The notes under the pieces are model-generated. The model was not told the origin of the DNA. It saw nothing but the letters and a program-made list of their open reading frames with translations, and made no database searches. Shown one piece after another: positions 54,172 to 62,837 of a DNA stretch of 64,000 nucleotides. The DNA is taken from the NCBI GenBank assembly GCA_902620525.1, contig CACNIK010000004.1, positions 58,354 to 122,353 of the forward strand. Reading direction: 5' to 3'. The DNA comes from an uncultured Pelagibacteraceae bacterium (GTDB lineage Bacteria > Pseudomonadota > Alphaproteobacteria > Pelagibacterales > Pelagibacteraceae). How positions within the stretch are numbered: position 1 is the first letter of the stretch; each line of letters begins with the position of its first letter. The translations under genes and the position numbers were made by a program.

Positions 54172-54662
54172 TATTTGTCTTCTGTATTTTTAATTTCTTC
54201 TTTGAGCTCTAAAGGTTCTTCTTTTTCAATATCTTCCTGCTTAATTTCAGGTTGTTCTGATTTAAGCTCTGATAATGCTTCTTTAGCTAAGTTACTTGTT
54301 GGTTTTTGATCAGGCGTTCTTCTAGTTCTTTTTGATGGTAAGACAGCAATACCACTTTTTGAAACTTGACCTTTGTATATGTTTTCAAAGTCATCATTAA
54401 CCTCTTCTTCCGTGTCCTCTAGTTCTTCGACTTCATCGGGCTCTTTTCTTAATCTTGTTATAGCATTTTTTTCGAGCTCTTTAATTGATAACTTTCCGTC
54501 TCCAATTTCTCTTAATGCAATAATTGTTTTTTTGTCATTATCCTCCTCAACGAGCATAGGTGAACCAGAATTTAACTGGGCAGTTCTCTCTTTTGCTAAT
54601 AGAACTAGATCGTATTGATTATCGATTTTTTTTAAACAGTCCTCTACAGTAATTCTTGCCAT
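54171..54662 (-). CDS. rpoZ: RNA polymerase omega subunit with acidic tail
   Basis: 163 residues. The first 70 are omega: MARITVEDCLKKIDNQYDLVLLAKERT, then IIALREIGDGKLS. Residues 75-163 are a disordered, Glu-rich extension broken by a basic patch PSKRTRRTPDQKP. Typical omega is about 70-130 residues. Omega assists folding and assembly of the beta-prime subunit. It starts the rpoZ-dusA-tauE series. Confidence 0.9.
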   Translation of the reverse strand: MARITVEDCLKKIDNQYDLVLLAKERTAQLNSGSPMLVEEDNDKKTIIALREIGDGKLSIKELEKNAITRLRKEPDEVEELEDTEEEVNDDFENIYKGQVSKSGIAVLPSKRTRRTPDQKPTSNLAKEALSELKSEQPEIKQEDIEKEEPLELKEEIKNTEDK

Positions 54663-54707
54663 GGTGAGAATTATTTATTCAATATATCTAAATAAATCAA
54701 GTACATT

Positions 54708-55916
54708 TTATAATTTAACTGGCTTAAGTTTTGTTCTAAAAATTAGCAATAAAACTAAAGATAAAAGGATATACGCTGCACTTATTTGAGCTATTCCTTT
54801 AATAGAAAAACCTTGGTCAATTAATATCCCAAATAAAGCAGTGCCAAAAGCTGTTGAAAATACCATTAAAGCTGTTGTTAAGGCTTTAATACTACCGATA
54901 AACTTTACTCCATAAATTTCTGCCCAAGTAGAGGAGCCTAGAACATTTGCTAAACCATTTGATATTCCCATTAAGCCAAAAAATAAAAAGGCACTTAAAT
55001 CATGTTTAAAAAAAATAAGAATTACCATTGATAATAGTAAAGGAATATTTACAACTGGAATAAGTTTTCTGCTAGTAAATTTATCCACTAAGAAACCTGA
55101 TAAAATTAATGAAAATATTGATATTATTGAGTAAAACATAAAAGCTTTTGGTATAAGAAATAAATTCCAACCTTTAGCTTCTGAAATAAAAGATTGATAA
55201 ATGAATATTCCCGTTATTATCCAAGGTCCAGCTAACATATTTAGTGAGACGATATAAAATTTATAATCTTTTATTACCTCGAGACGGGTCCATTGTTTAA
55301 TTTGATCTTTTTTTTCAGTAAATAACTCTTCTTCTCTTGAGTCTAACTTAATAGTTTGAATACATTTGAATATAATTATTGGTAGTAAAATTATAATAAG
55401 TAAAGCTATACCCTGCCAAACTATTCTCCAAGAGTACAAAAATGTAAGATAAGTTATAAAAAGTGGTAAAATAAATTCAGCTGTCGATAAGCCAAACCAT
55501 GTTATGCTTAAGGCTTTTCCTCTGGATTTGTCAAAGAATCTTGAAATGGCTGTTGTTGACGTGTGACTCATTAAACCTTGGCCAGAAAATCTCATAAAAA
55601 ATATTCCAATTGCTAAAAAATAAATATTATTGATAAAAGAAAATAATAACGATGAAATAGAAAGTAAAACTACTACAAATAATGAATAATGTAATAATTT
55701 AAAGTCATCAATTTTTTTTCCTACCCATATTAACAATAAACTGGAACATATTGTTGCCAAAGCATAAATTGTTCCAAATTGTCCGTGTGAGATATCAAGT
55801 TCTTTTCTTATTGGTGCGTTAAACAATCCCAAAAAAAAACTCTGTCCAAAACTTGAAAAAAATGTAAATATGAATCCAAATATAATTACTTTTTTATTAA
55901 GAGAGAGATTAATCAT
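54708..55916 (-). CDS. MFS transporter
   Basis: 402 residues with twelve hydrophobic segments and the loop 2-3 signature region GKKIDDFKLLHY, plus a large charged central loop (EEELFTEKKDQIKQWTR). HTSTTAISRFFDKSRGKALS is common in oxalate/formate- or monocarboxylate-like MFS groups. Substrate unknown. It is divergent from the dehydrogenase gene with 2 bp between start codons, so both promoters must lie inside the opposite genes. Confidence 0.87.
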   Translation of the reverse strand: MINLSLNKKVIIFGFIFTFFSSFGQSFFLGLFNAPIRKELDISHGQFGTIYALATICSSLLLIWVGKKIDDFKLLHYSLFVVVLLSISSLLFSFINNIYFLAIGIFFMRFSGQGLMSHTSTTAISRFFDKSRGKALSITWFGLSTAEFILPLFITYLTFLYSWRIVWQGIALLIIILLPIIIFKCIQTIKLDSREEELFTEKKDQIKQWTRLEVIKDYKFYIVSLNMLAGPWIITGIFIYQSFISEAKGWNLFLIPKAFMFYSIISIFSLILSGFLVDKFTSRKLIPVVNIPLLLSMVILIFFKHDLSAFLFFGLMGISNGLANVLGSSTWAEIYGVKFIGSIKALTTALMVFSTAFGTALFGILIDQGFSIKGIAQISAAYILLSLVLLLIFRTKLKPVKL

Positions 55917-55918
55917 TT

Positions 55919-56788
55919 ATGAGTTGTAAAGTTTCATTCATAGGCTTAGGTGTAATGGGATACCCTATGGCAGGATTTATATCAAAAGCTGGGCATAATG
56001 TAACTATTTATAATAGAACTAAATCTAAAGCTGAAAAATGGATAAAAGAATATAAAGGTAATCTTGCGGAAACACCAATGGAGGCTGCTAAAGATTGTGA
56101 TTTTATTTTTACTTGTGTTGGAAATGATAATGATCTTAGAGAAGTTACACTGGGAGATAAAGGTTTATTTAAAACTGCAAAGAAGAATTCAATTTATATA
56201 GACAATACAACTGCTTCAGCAAATATTGCTCGTGAATTATACAAGGAGGCTAAAGCTAAAGGATTTGATTTTTTAGATGCTCCTATATCAGGTGGACAAG
56301 CTGGGGCTGAGGGTGGAACACTCACCGTAATGGTTGGTGGTGATGAGGCCCCTTTCAAAAAAGCTCAGCCAATAATAGATTGTTATAGCAAGAAAATTAA
56401 GCTTTTAGGTCCTTCTGGAAGTGGGCAATTAACTAAAATGGTAAATCAAATTTGTATAGCAGGTTTAGTACAAGGATTATCAGAAGCAATTAATTTCGGA
56501 ATGAATGCTGGTTTAAACATGCATGATGTGATTGAAGTAATTTCTAAAGGTGCTGCTCAATCTTGGCAAATGGATAACAGACATAAGACTATGATAGAAG
56601 ATAAATTTGATTATGGTTTCGCTGTTGATTGGATGAGAAAAGATTTGAAAATTGCGATGGACGAAGCTAAGAAAAATAATTCTCCTTTACCAATAACAAA
56701 AATAATAGATGAATATTACGCTGAAGTTCAAAAAATAGGTGGAAAAAGATGGGATACTTCTAGCTTGATAAAAAGATTTAGAAAATAG
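55919..56788 (+). CDS. 3-hydroxyisobutyrate / beta-hydroxyacid dehydrogenase family
   Basis: 289 residues. FIGLGVMGYPMAGFISKAGHNVTIYNRT is the Rossmann start (Arg/Thr after the second strand suggests NADP), DAPISGGQAGAEGGTLTVMVGG the substrate loop, and TKMVNQICIAGLVQGLSEA holds the catalytic Lys. Candidates are 3-hydroxyisobutyrate dehydrogenase and tartronate-semialdehyde reductase; the sequence does not decide. If it made or used glycerate it would tie to the glucosylglycerate idea, but that is speculation. Overlaps the next gene by one base. Confidence 0.88.
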   Translation: MSCKVSFIGLGVMGYPMAGFISKAGHNVTIYNRTKSKAEKWIKEYKGNLAETPMEAAKDCDFIFTCVGNDNDLREVTLGDKGLFKTAKKNSIYIDNTTASANIARELYKEAKAKGFDFLDAPISGGQAGAEGGTLTVMVGGDEAPFKKAQPIIDCYSKKIKLLGPSGSGQLTKMVNQICIAGLVQGLSEAINFGMNAGLNMHDVIEVISKGAAQSWQMDNRHKTMIEDKFDYGFAVDWMRKDLKIAMDEAKKNNSPLPITKIIDEYYAEVQKIGGKRWDTSSLIKRFRK

Positions 56789-57399
56789 TGTCAGTAGAAA
56801 ACGTCAGTTATTACGAAGACTTTAATGAGATTGAAAAAAAATTATGGTCATTGCTTGTAAGAGCGGTAAATGATCGAAGTTCAGAATTTAGAACTCCTGT
56901 ATTCATTTGTGGTGATAAAAATAACTTAGATGGAAGAATTGTTGTTCTAAGAAAAGCAGATGAGAAAAATTTATCTCTTCAATTTCATAGTGACATAAGA
57001 TCGACTAAAATTGATGTTATTAAGAAAAATCCTAATAGCTCTCTTTTGTTTTATGGAAAAAAAGAAAAAATACAACTAAGGATGAAAGTAGAAAGTAAAT
57101 TACATTATAATGATGAGATTACAAAAGTATCTTGGGATAAAACAGGACATATTAGTAGGAAATGCTATTTAGTAACTAATGGCCCAGGTACAAAATCTGA
57201 AAAACCAACTTCAGGATTAGATAATAAGTTTGATAATTTTGATTTTACCAAAGAAGAAAGTGAAGCAGGTTATAAAAACTTTTGTGTTATCAAATGTAAA
57301 ATTAAAAGTATTGAATGGCTATACCTTGCCGCAAAAGGTCATCGTAGAGCTTTAATTGAGTTTCAGGGATCAAAAAAATTTTCTTGGTTAATTCCCTAA
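56788..57399 (+). CDS. Pyridoxamine 5'-phosphate oxidase-like flavoprotein
   Basis: 203 residues starting at GTG (TAGTG overlap with the previous stop). FRTPVFICGDKNNLDGRIVVLRKAD, FHSDIRSTKIDVIKKNP and an FMN-binding QLRMKVES strand indicate the split-barrel flavin fold. The C-terminal RRALIEF resembles PNPOx family members of unknown role. It is not the canonical PdxH, which has a longer C-terminal dimer motif. Convergent with the carbonic-anhydrase-like gene, overlapping 12 bp. Confidence 0.8.
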   Translation: MSVENVSYYEDFNEIEKKLWSLLVRAVNDRSSEFRTPVFICGDKNNLDGRIVVLRKADEKNLSLQFHSDIRSTKIDVIKKNPNSSLLFYGKKEKIQLRMKVESKLHYNDEITKVSWDKTGHISRKCYLVTNGPGTKSEKPTSGLDNKFDNFDFTKEESEAGYKNFCVIKCKIKSIEWLYLAAKGHRRALIEFQGSKKFSWLIP

Positions 57400-57933
57400 A
57401 TTTTTATATTTTTTATAATTTTTTACGTAATGCTCTGCGTTTTCTTTAATATGTTTAATTTCTTCATCTGTGACTTGTCTAATCACTTTACCTGGGCTTC
57501 CAATAACTAAAGATCTTTCGGGAATAACTTTATTCTCTGTTATTAAGGCATTAGCGCCTATAATTGAGTTTTTTCCTATTTTTGCTTTGTTGAGAATCGT
57601 ACTTCCAATTCCGATTAAGCAATCATCTTCAATTATACAGCCATGTAACATTACCAAATGTCCTACTGTAACATTTTTACCAATAGTTGCCGGACAACCG
57701 GGGTCTGTATGAATAACGCTTCCATCTTGTATATTTGAACCCTCGCCTATTGTAATTGGTTCTACATCTCCTCTTAACGTTGCGTTAAACCAAACGTTTG
57801 CATCTTTTTTAAGAGTGACGTTGCCTATTAAAACTGAATTAGGTGCAAACCAACTATCTTTATCGATTTTTGGACTTATATTGTTGAAATTATAAATCAT
57901 TAATATAATTATAATATAATATGGTCTTAACAA
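57388..57933 (-). CDS. Gamma-carbonic anhydrase family protein
   Basis: A left-handed beta-helix protein. VWFNATLRGDVEPITIG, NIQDGSVIHTDPG, VGHLVMLHGC and the three His (IHTD, GHLVMLH) match the metal ligands of the gamma class. The true start is probably the ATG at 57898-57900 (MIYNFNN, 170 residues), because the track's first eleven residues (MLRPYYIIIIL) would overlap the divergent gene at 57921. It is often annotated as PaaY/CaiE-like. Activity as a carbonic anhydrase is not certain. Confidence 0.88.
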   Translation of the reverse strand: MLRPYYIIIILMIYNFNNISPKIDKDSWFAPNSVLIGNVTLKKDANVWFNATLRGDVEPITIGEGSNIQDGSVIHTDPGCPATIGKNVTVGHLVMLHGCIIEDDCLIGIGSTILNKAKIGKNSIIGANALITENKVIPERSLVIGSPGKVIRQVTDEEIKHIKENAEHYVKNYKKYKNLGN

Positions 57934-58475
57934 AAACCCCTATATGTAATTTTGATGAAAAAGCTTACGATTTCAATCTAAAAGGAGTAGATAATAAATT
58001 TTACAAACTAGATAATTGTTTAGGAAAAAATGGAACTTTGATTATGTTTATTTGCAATCATTGTCCCTACGTCAAAGCTATAATTCAAGAATTAGTGGAA
58101 GATATAAAAGATATAAAAAAAAATGGAATTGAAACTGTTGCTATCATGTCCAATGATACGAAAAATTATCCTGAAGATTCGTTTGAAAACATGTTCTCTT
58201 TTTCAAAGGAGAACAATTTTGAATTCCCATACCTGTTTGACGATAATCAAGAAATAGCTAAAAAATTTGGGGCTGTGTGTACTCCTGATTTTTTTGGTTA
58301 TAATAAACTATTAAAATTACAATATAGGGGTAGGTTTAGAGAGTTAAAAAATCTTACTCCTATTAAAAACGGTGAAAGTGACCTCAAAAAAGCTATGTTA
58401 AAGATTTCTAAAACACAAAACGGTCCAAAAGAACAAATACCAAGTATGGGCTGTAACATAAAGTGGATTAAATAA
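57921..58475 (+). CDS. Thioredoxin-fold redoxin (AhpC/TSA-like)
   Basis: 184 residues. MFICNHCPYVKAIIQEL carries a CNHC pair in the position of thioredoxin's CxxC, followed by VAIMSNDTKNYPEDSFENM and CTPDFFGYN. This form is widespread as 'thioredoxin family protein' and is not a classical peroxiredoxin. No signal peptide. It abuts the GT4 gene with a one-base overlap. Confidence 0.85.
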   Translation: MVLTKTPICNFDEKAYDFNLKGVDNKFYKLDNCLGKNGTLIMFICNHCPYVKAIIQELVEDIKDIKKNGIETVAIMSNDTKNYPEDSFENMFSFSKENNFEFPYLFDDNQEIAKKFGAVCTPDFFGYNKLLKLQYRGRFRELKNLTPIKNGESDLKKAMLKISKTQNGPKEQIPSMGCNIKWIK

Positions 58476-59566
58476 TGTTTTTAATATCAACAAGAAACTT
58501 TCCTCCAGAAATTGGTGGAATGCAAAATTTAATGGGTGGATTATCTTTATCTTTGTTAAAGCATGGGCCTGTAAAAGTATTTGCAGAAAAAACTAATGTG
58601 GAAAATAACTTTGATAAAAATTCAGGCATCAACATTACTCGTGTTTCAGGTTTTAAAATTTTTAGAAAATATAGAAAAGTTAATTTAATAAAAGAATTTT
58701 CTCTCAAAAATTCGATTAGAGCTTTTTTTTTCGATCACTGGAAAAGTATAGAAAAAATAGATGATAAAATCTTAGCTAATACAACATCATTTTGCTTAAT
58801 ACATTCTAAAGAAATTAACCACATTGAGGGAACTTTTATAAATAAAAGAATGTTAAAAGCTTTAAATAAAGCAAGTTATGTAATTTCTAATTCTGAGTTT
58901 ACAAAAAATCTTGCTGTTAAAAACGGATTAAACGAAAAAAAAATTAAAATTATTCATCCTGGCTGTAACTATCCAATTAAAATTGATAACAAAAGTTTAG
59001 ATAAAGCGAAAGATTTGTATAGAAATAGCTTTCCAAAAATCCTTACAGTAGCGAGACTCGATAAGAGAAAAAGTCATCAAAATATTTTAATGACAATTAA
59101 AAATTTAAAACCAAGATTTCCAAACATTAAATACATTTCTATTGGAGATGGTGATGAAATGCAAAATCTTAAAAATTTAAAAAATGAGTTAGGTCTTGGT
59201 AACGAGGTGCTACTCTTAAATGAGTCAACGGAACTTTTAAAAGCAGCTCTATTAGAACAGTCTGATCTTTTTTTAATGCCTTCAGTAATTTATAAAAAAT
59301 CTGTCGAAGGGTTTGGAATATCTTTCATAGAGGCAGCTGCTTTCGGAACTGGTTCAATCGGGGGTATTGCTGGTGGTGCCTCTGATGCTATTCAAGAGGG
59401 AGTTACTGGATATTTATGTGACGGAGGTGACTTAAATTCTATATATGAAACTATTGTTAAGTTTTATGATAATGATAACTTTAAGCAATTAGGTAAAAAT
59501 GCTTTTACGTTTTCAAAAAATTTTAGTTGGGATAAAATAATAAAAAAATATATTAAACTAATCTAA
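58475..59566 (+). CDS. Glycosyltransferase family 4
   Basis: 363 residues, GT-B fold. RNFPPEIGGMQNLMGGL is the donor-independent start; the C-terminal Rossmann domain has ILTVARLDKRKSHQ, SIGDGDE, and the E-x7-E motif in EGFGISFIEAAAFG. It probably builds a surface glycan from a nucleotide sugar. Its end overlaps the convergent GT9 gene by 9 bp; the two together with the DUF6165 gene look like an envelope-glycan group. Confidence 0.87.
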   Translation: MFLISTRNFPPEIGGMQNLMGGLSLSLLKHGPVKVFAEKTNVENNFDKNSGINITRVSGFKIFRKYRKVNLIKEFSLKNSIRAFFFDHWKSIEKIDDKILANTTSFCLIHSKEINHIEGTFINKRMLKALNKASYVISNSEFTKNLAVKNGLNEKKIKIIHPGCNYPIKIDNKSLDKAKDLYRNSFPKILTVARLDKRKSHQNILMTIKNLKPRFPNIKYISIGDGDEMQNLKNLKNELGLGNEVLLLNESTELLKAALLEQSDLFLMPSVIYKKSVEGFGISFIEAAAFGTGSIGGIAGGASDAIQEGVTGYLCDGGDLNSIYETIVKFYDNDNFKQLGKNAFTFSKNFSWDKIIKKYIKLI

Positions 59567-60529
59567 ATTTTTTTTAATATAACTAAGAACATCTTCAACT
59601 TTTAATTCTGCTAGATTATTGACTGTTAGCGTTTTAAAATTTGTATTCCCTATATTAACTTTTTTTGCTGTAGTGTGACTTCCAAATAATGCAATGCCTT
59701 TTTTATTTAGATGAGAACAAATGTGTGCAGGTCCTGTGTCATTAGATACAATATATTTAGCAGAATTAATTAATGAGACCAAAAAGTTGATACTAACTGG
59801 TTTGTTTTTATCCAAAACAAGTTTTGCATTTAGTCTCTTTGCCTCATCTATTTCATTAGGACCAGGAGCAACTAAAACTGGGTATCTATTTTTATAGAAT
59901 TCTTTTATTTTGACTATTAATTCAGAATAATAAGGCCATTTCTTTTGAACATGCTTTTTTGAGCAAAATGGAAAAAGTAGAACATACTCTCCATTTGTAT
60001 ACTGTTTTAAATTTCTAGAAATATCTTTAATACTCCAATTCAAATTTATTGCTTGAGTGTTATTAATTAAAACATTGCTTTTTTTCAATTGTCTCTCTAT
60101 CCTTGTCAAGACAGAGTCTTCATTAAAATCTGATAATTTTTCTCCATCATCAAGAGAAGTTTCTGATGATGACCAAATAGGTTTTTTTAATAAATATTTT
60201 TTGTAAAATTTTGTTCTATTTGAGTTTTGCAAATCAAATACGTGTGAGAATTTATATCTTTCCAATAATTTTTTTAGATCTCGTAAATAAAACAAGTTCC
60301 ACCTGGGTAGTCTTTTATCTAAAATTACCCCATCTATATAAGGACATGATGACATAAATTCTAAATAAGCCATTGAAGTTAAAAGTAAAACTTTAGATGT
60401 TTTAAAAGAATTTTTTATGTCCTGAATAGCCCCATTTGCCTGTATAAGATCTCCTAGAGATCCATGCTTTATTATAAGTATATTTGACATAATTTTAACT
60501 TTATATAATGAATTAATTAGTATAATCAA
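59558..60529 (-). CDS. Glycosyltransferase family 9 (heptosyltransferase-like)
   Basis: The core has ILIIKHGSLGDLIQANGAIQDI at the start, YVLLFPFCSKKHVQKKWP and SNDTGPAHICSHLNKKGIALFG, all GT9 signatures. It would add heptose or a similar sugar to the LPS core. The ATG at 60488-60490 (MSNILIIKHG, 310 residues) is preferred, because the track's additional 13 residues precede the conserved first strand and reach into the divergent control region. Confidence 0.87.
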   Translation of the reverse strand: MIILINSLYKVKIMSNILIIKHGSLGDLIQANGAIQDIKNSFKTSKVLLLTSMAYLEFMSSCPYIDGVILDKRLPRWNLFYLRDLKKLLERYKFSHVFDLQNSNRTKFYKKYLLKKPIWSSSETSLDDGEKLSDFNEDSVLTRIERQLKKSNVLINNTQAINLNWSIKDISRNLKQYTNGEYVLLFPFCSKKHVQKKWPYYSELIVKIKEFYKNRYPVLVAPGPNEIDEAKRLNAKLVLDKNKPVSINFLVSLINSAKYIVSNDTGPAHICSHLNKKGIALFGSHTTAKKVNIGNTNFKTLTVNNLAELKVEDVLSYIKKNLD

Positions 60530-60540
60530 AAAAATACTTT

Positions 60541-60936
60541 ATGAATACAAAATTAAATCAAATACTAGCTGAGATTTCTGCTGGAGAGCTATTAGATAAA
60601 ATTACTATTCTGGAGATAAAGAAGGAAAAAATAACAGACAGTGAAAAATTAAAAAATATAAACAAAGAGCTATCTTCGCTTACAAAAACATCTAATGAAA
60701 AAATACCTGATAAAAACAGAATAGAAGGTCTTATTTCAAATTTAAAAAAAATTAATCTTAAACTTTGGAATATTGAAGAAAATAAAAGGAAAGCCGAAAA
60801 AGAGAAAAAATTTGATTCAGCTTTCATACAGCTCTCACGAGATGTTTATAAATCTAATGATGAAAGAGCTAAAATAAAACTAAAAATTAATGAGATATTG
60901 GGATCTAATATTAAAGAGGTTAAATCTCATTATTAA
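60541..60936 (+). CDS. DUF6165-like coiled-coil protein
   Basis: 131 residues, mostly helical and highly charged, with coiled-coil potential through most of its length. ISAGELLDKITILEIKKEKI near the start and FIQLSRDVYKSNDERAKIKLKIN toward the end match the family I know as DUF6165, often beside glycosyltransferases. Function unknown. It diverges from the GT9 gene and overlaps the amidase stop by 4 bp. Confidence 0.68.
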   Translation: MNTKLNQILAEISAGELLDKITILEIKKEKITDSEKLKNINKELSSLTKTSNEKIPDKNRIEGLISNLKKINLKLWNIEENKRKAEKEKKFDSAFIQLSRDVYKSNDERAKIKLKINEILGSNIKEVKSHY

Positions 60937-61727
60937 TCATAACTAACACTCGGAATAGTTCTTCTTAATTTGATAGGTTTTTTTGGATCAATGGTTGAAG
61001 TGATAACACCCTCACGTTTGCCTAATTCTTTTAAAATTTTACCATCAGGAGATACAATTAAAGAATGTCCGAAAGTTTTTCTTCCATTGCAATGTTTTCC
61101 AGCTTGTCCTGGTGCGAAAACGTACGAAAAATTTTCAATAGCTCTTGCCTTTAACAAAGTGTGCCAATGTCTTCTTCCAGTAGTCTCAGTAAAGGCAGAG
61201 GGAATGCTTAAAAAAATTGCCCCTTTTTTTGACATTTTTCTATACATGTTAGGAAATCTCAGGTCATAACAAATTGATAGTCCTAATTTACCCCAAGGGA
61301 GCTTAACAACTTTAATATTTTTACCTGCTTTAAAAGTTTTTGACTCAAAATATTTTTCTGTTTTACTCAATTTAGCATCATACATATGAATTTTATCATA
61401 AAATGTTTTTATTTTTCCTTTATTATTTATAAGAACCGATCTATTTAAAAGTTTCTTTTTATTTTTAATTATTAGAGATCCAATTAAAATCCATTTTTTA
61501 TATTTTTTTGCTAATCTTTTTATCCCTAAAAGGTAGGAGTCTTTATTCATAGTTGTGGCAACTTGTAAAAGTTTCTTTTTATTTAATGAGAACTTTGATG
61601 ATACCTCAGGAGTTATAATTAGATTACCTTTTTGACTTACTGCCTTTTTAATAAGTTTTTCACTTCTTTTAAGATTATCTTTGATACAATCAGACGAACA
61701 CATTTGAATGCAAGAAACTCTAAACAT
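60933..61727 (-). CDS. Nitrilase-superfamily amidohydrolase (Nit1-like)
   Basis: 264 residues. The catalytic triad is readable: Glu in IITPEVSSKF, Lys in FYDKIHMYDA, Cys in SICYDLRFPNMY. The N-terminus RVSCIQM and FVFAPGQAGKH-like FSYVFAPGQAG are typical of Nit proteins that deaminate glutathione side-products or act as omega-amidase. KIHMYDA is close to the Nit1 branch. Cytoplasmic. Confidence 0.87.
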   Translation of the reverse strand: MFRVSCIQMCSSDCIKDNLKRSEKLIKKAVSQKGNLIITPEVSSKFSLNKKKLLQVATTMNKDSYLLGIKRLAKKYKKWILIGSLIIKNKKKLLNRSVLINNKGKIKTFYDKIHMYDAKLSKTEKYFESKTFKAGKNIKVVKLPWGKLGLSICYDLRFPNMYRKMSKKGAIFLSIPSAFTETTGRRHWHTLLKARAIENFSYVFAPGQAGKHCNGRKTFGHSLIVSPDGKILKELGKREGVITSTIDPKKPIKLRRTIPSVSYD

Positions 61728-61753
61728 TTGTAAATTCTAGGGAATAAATTGAT

Positions 61754-61769
61754 AATATACTAGTATATT
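61754..61769. promoter_or_regulatory. Perfect 16-bp palindrome upstream of the amidase gene
   Basis: AATATACTAGTATATT is an exact inverted repeat in the 63-bp gap between speDE and the amidase gene, 27 bp before the amidase start. It may be an operator or chance in AT-rich sequence. There is no T-run on the minus strand, so it is not a terminator. Confidence 0.25.
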
Positions 61770-61790
61770 TTTATTGTGTAATATTAAGGC

Positions 61791-62831
61791 TTAACGCATC
61801 AACGATGATGCAAAATTCCATTTGCAGTCAAAACTTGGCACGTATGCACCTGAAAGTTTTACATTGCCAAAATTTTTTTCCAAAACATTGCACCATTTTT
61901 CTACCTGTTTTGGTTTTTTATCTTGGCTTCCAACTTGAGCCGTGATTACGCCACCTTTTTTTAAAATTCTTTTTAAGTTTTTCATATTTTTTTTGGCTAA
62001 ATCAATACAATATTGGTCGTCATTTAAATCTACAAAAATTTTGTCATATTTTGAGTCTTCTATTTCTTTTATACTTTTAAATGCATCACCCCAAAATGTT
62101 TTTATTTTATTACTTTTTTTAACTTTAGAACAAACTTTTGGAAGGTGTTTAAAACAAACATCTACAATTTCTGGATCGAGTTCAAACCAATCAATATAAT
62201 TAGAATTGTTTTCTAAACAAGCTCTTGCTACTCCTCCATCTCCTCCCCCAATAATGGCAACATTATTATTTTTTTTACTTAAATCATAACTCGATTTGAA
62301 AAAATTAGAGCTATAAATTTTTTCATCCTTTTCTGATACTTGAATTTCATGGTCTATGAATAGTGCATTACCAAATTCCTCTAAATCCATTATTTCAACA
62401 AATTGACCTACTTTTGATGTAAATTTTTCTAAAACATTTTTGACTACATAATATTTTTTTTGACCTGGGGTACTATAAATATCATCATACAGCCCGATAC
62501 TGCTTCTATCAAAAGCATTAGTCACAACTCTTTCATGTTGAATTTCTTTTCTTAAAATCTTTAGAGCAACTTTGGGATTTACTTTTCCGCAGGTAAAGAA
62601 ATCAAAACTTATTACACCTTTCTCTGGAAATGTATGAAAACTGAAATGACTTTCGGCTAATAATGCTACTAACGTAAAACCTTGTGGCTGAAAACGATGT
62701 GATGCAACATTTAAAATTTCAACTTTGGCTGCTTTAGCAATTGTATATATAATTTTTTCATAAAATTCAGGTGTGTAGTCTTTTTTAACACCTAGAAAAT
62801 CAATTGTAATGTGTTCGCCAACTTTAACCAT
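61791..62831 (-). CDS. Fused S-adenosylmethionine decarboxylase / spermidine synthase-like protein
   Basis: 346 residues. Residues 1-115 are SpeD: self-cleavage site at Glu60-Ser61 in LLAESHFSFHTFPEKG (Ser becomes pyruvoyl), His66 and the catalytic Cys81 in DFFTCG. Residues 130-345 are a SpeE-like methyltransferase fold with VAIIGGGDGGVARA, FELDPEIVD and FVDLNDD. In SpeE the entry motif usually reads DEFxYHEM; here it is DEKIYSSNFF, so the conserved His-Glu is lost. The fusion would channel decarboxylated SAM to aminopropyl transfer, making spermidine and methylthioadenosine. Some SpeD homologues fused to SpeE have been shown to decarboxylate amino acids instead, so the first activity needs testing. 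Confidence 0.85.
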   Translation of the reverse strand: MVKVGEHITIDFLGVKKDYTPEFYEKIIYTIAKAAKVEILNVASHRFQPQGFTLVALLAESHFSFHTFPEKGVISFDFFTCGKVNPKVALKILRKEIQHERVVTNAFDRSSIGLYDDIYSTPGQKKYYVVKNVLEKFTSKVGQFVEIMDLEEFGNALFIDHEIQVSEKDEKIYSSNFFKSSYDLSKKNNNVAIIGGGDGGVARACLENNSNYIDWFELDPEIVDVCFKHLPKVCSKVKKSNKIKTFWGDAFKSIKEIEDSKYDKIFVDLNDDQYCIDLAKKNMKNLKRILKKGGVITAQVGSQDKKPKQVEKWCNVLEKNFGNVKLSGAYVPSFDCKWNFASSLMR

Positions 62832-62837
62832 AAAAAA

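Noticed and set aside
57901-57933. N-terminal extension MLRPYYIIIIL of the gamma-carbonic anhydrase
   Set aside because: It would overlap the divergent redoxin gene and is not part of the beta-helix; the ATG at 57898-57900 fits better.
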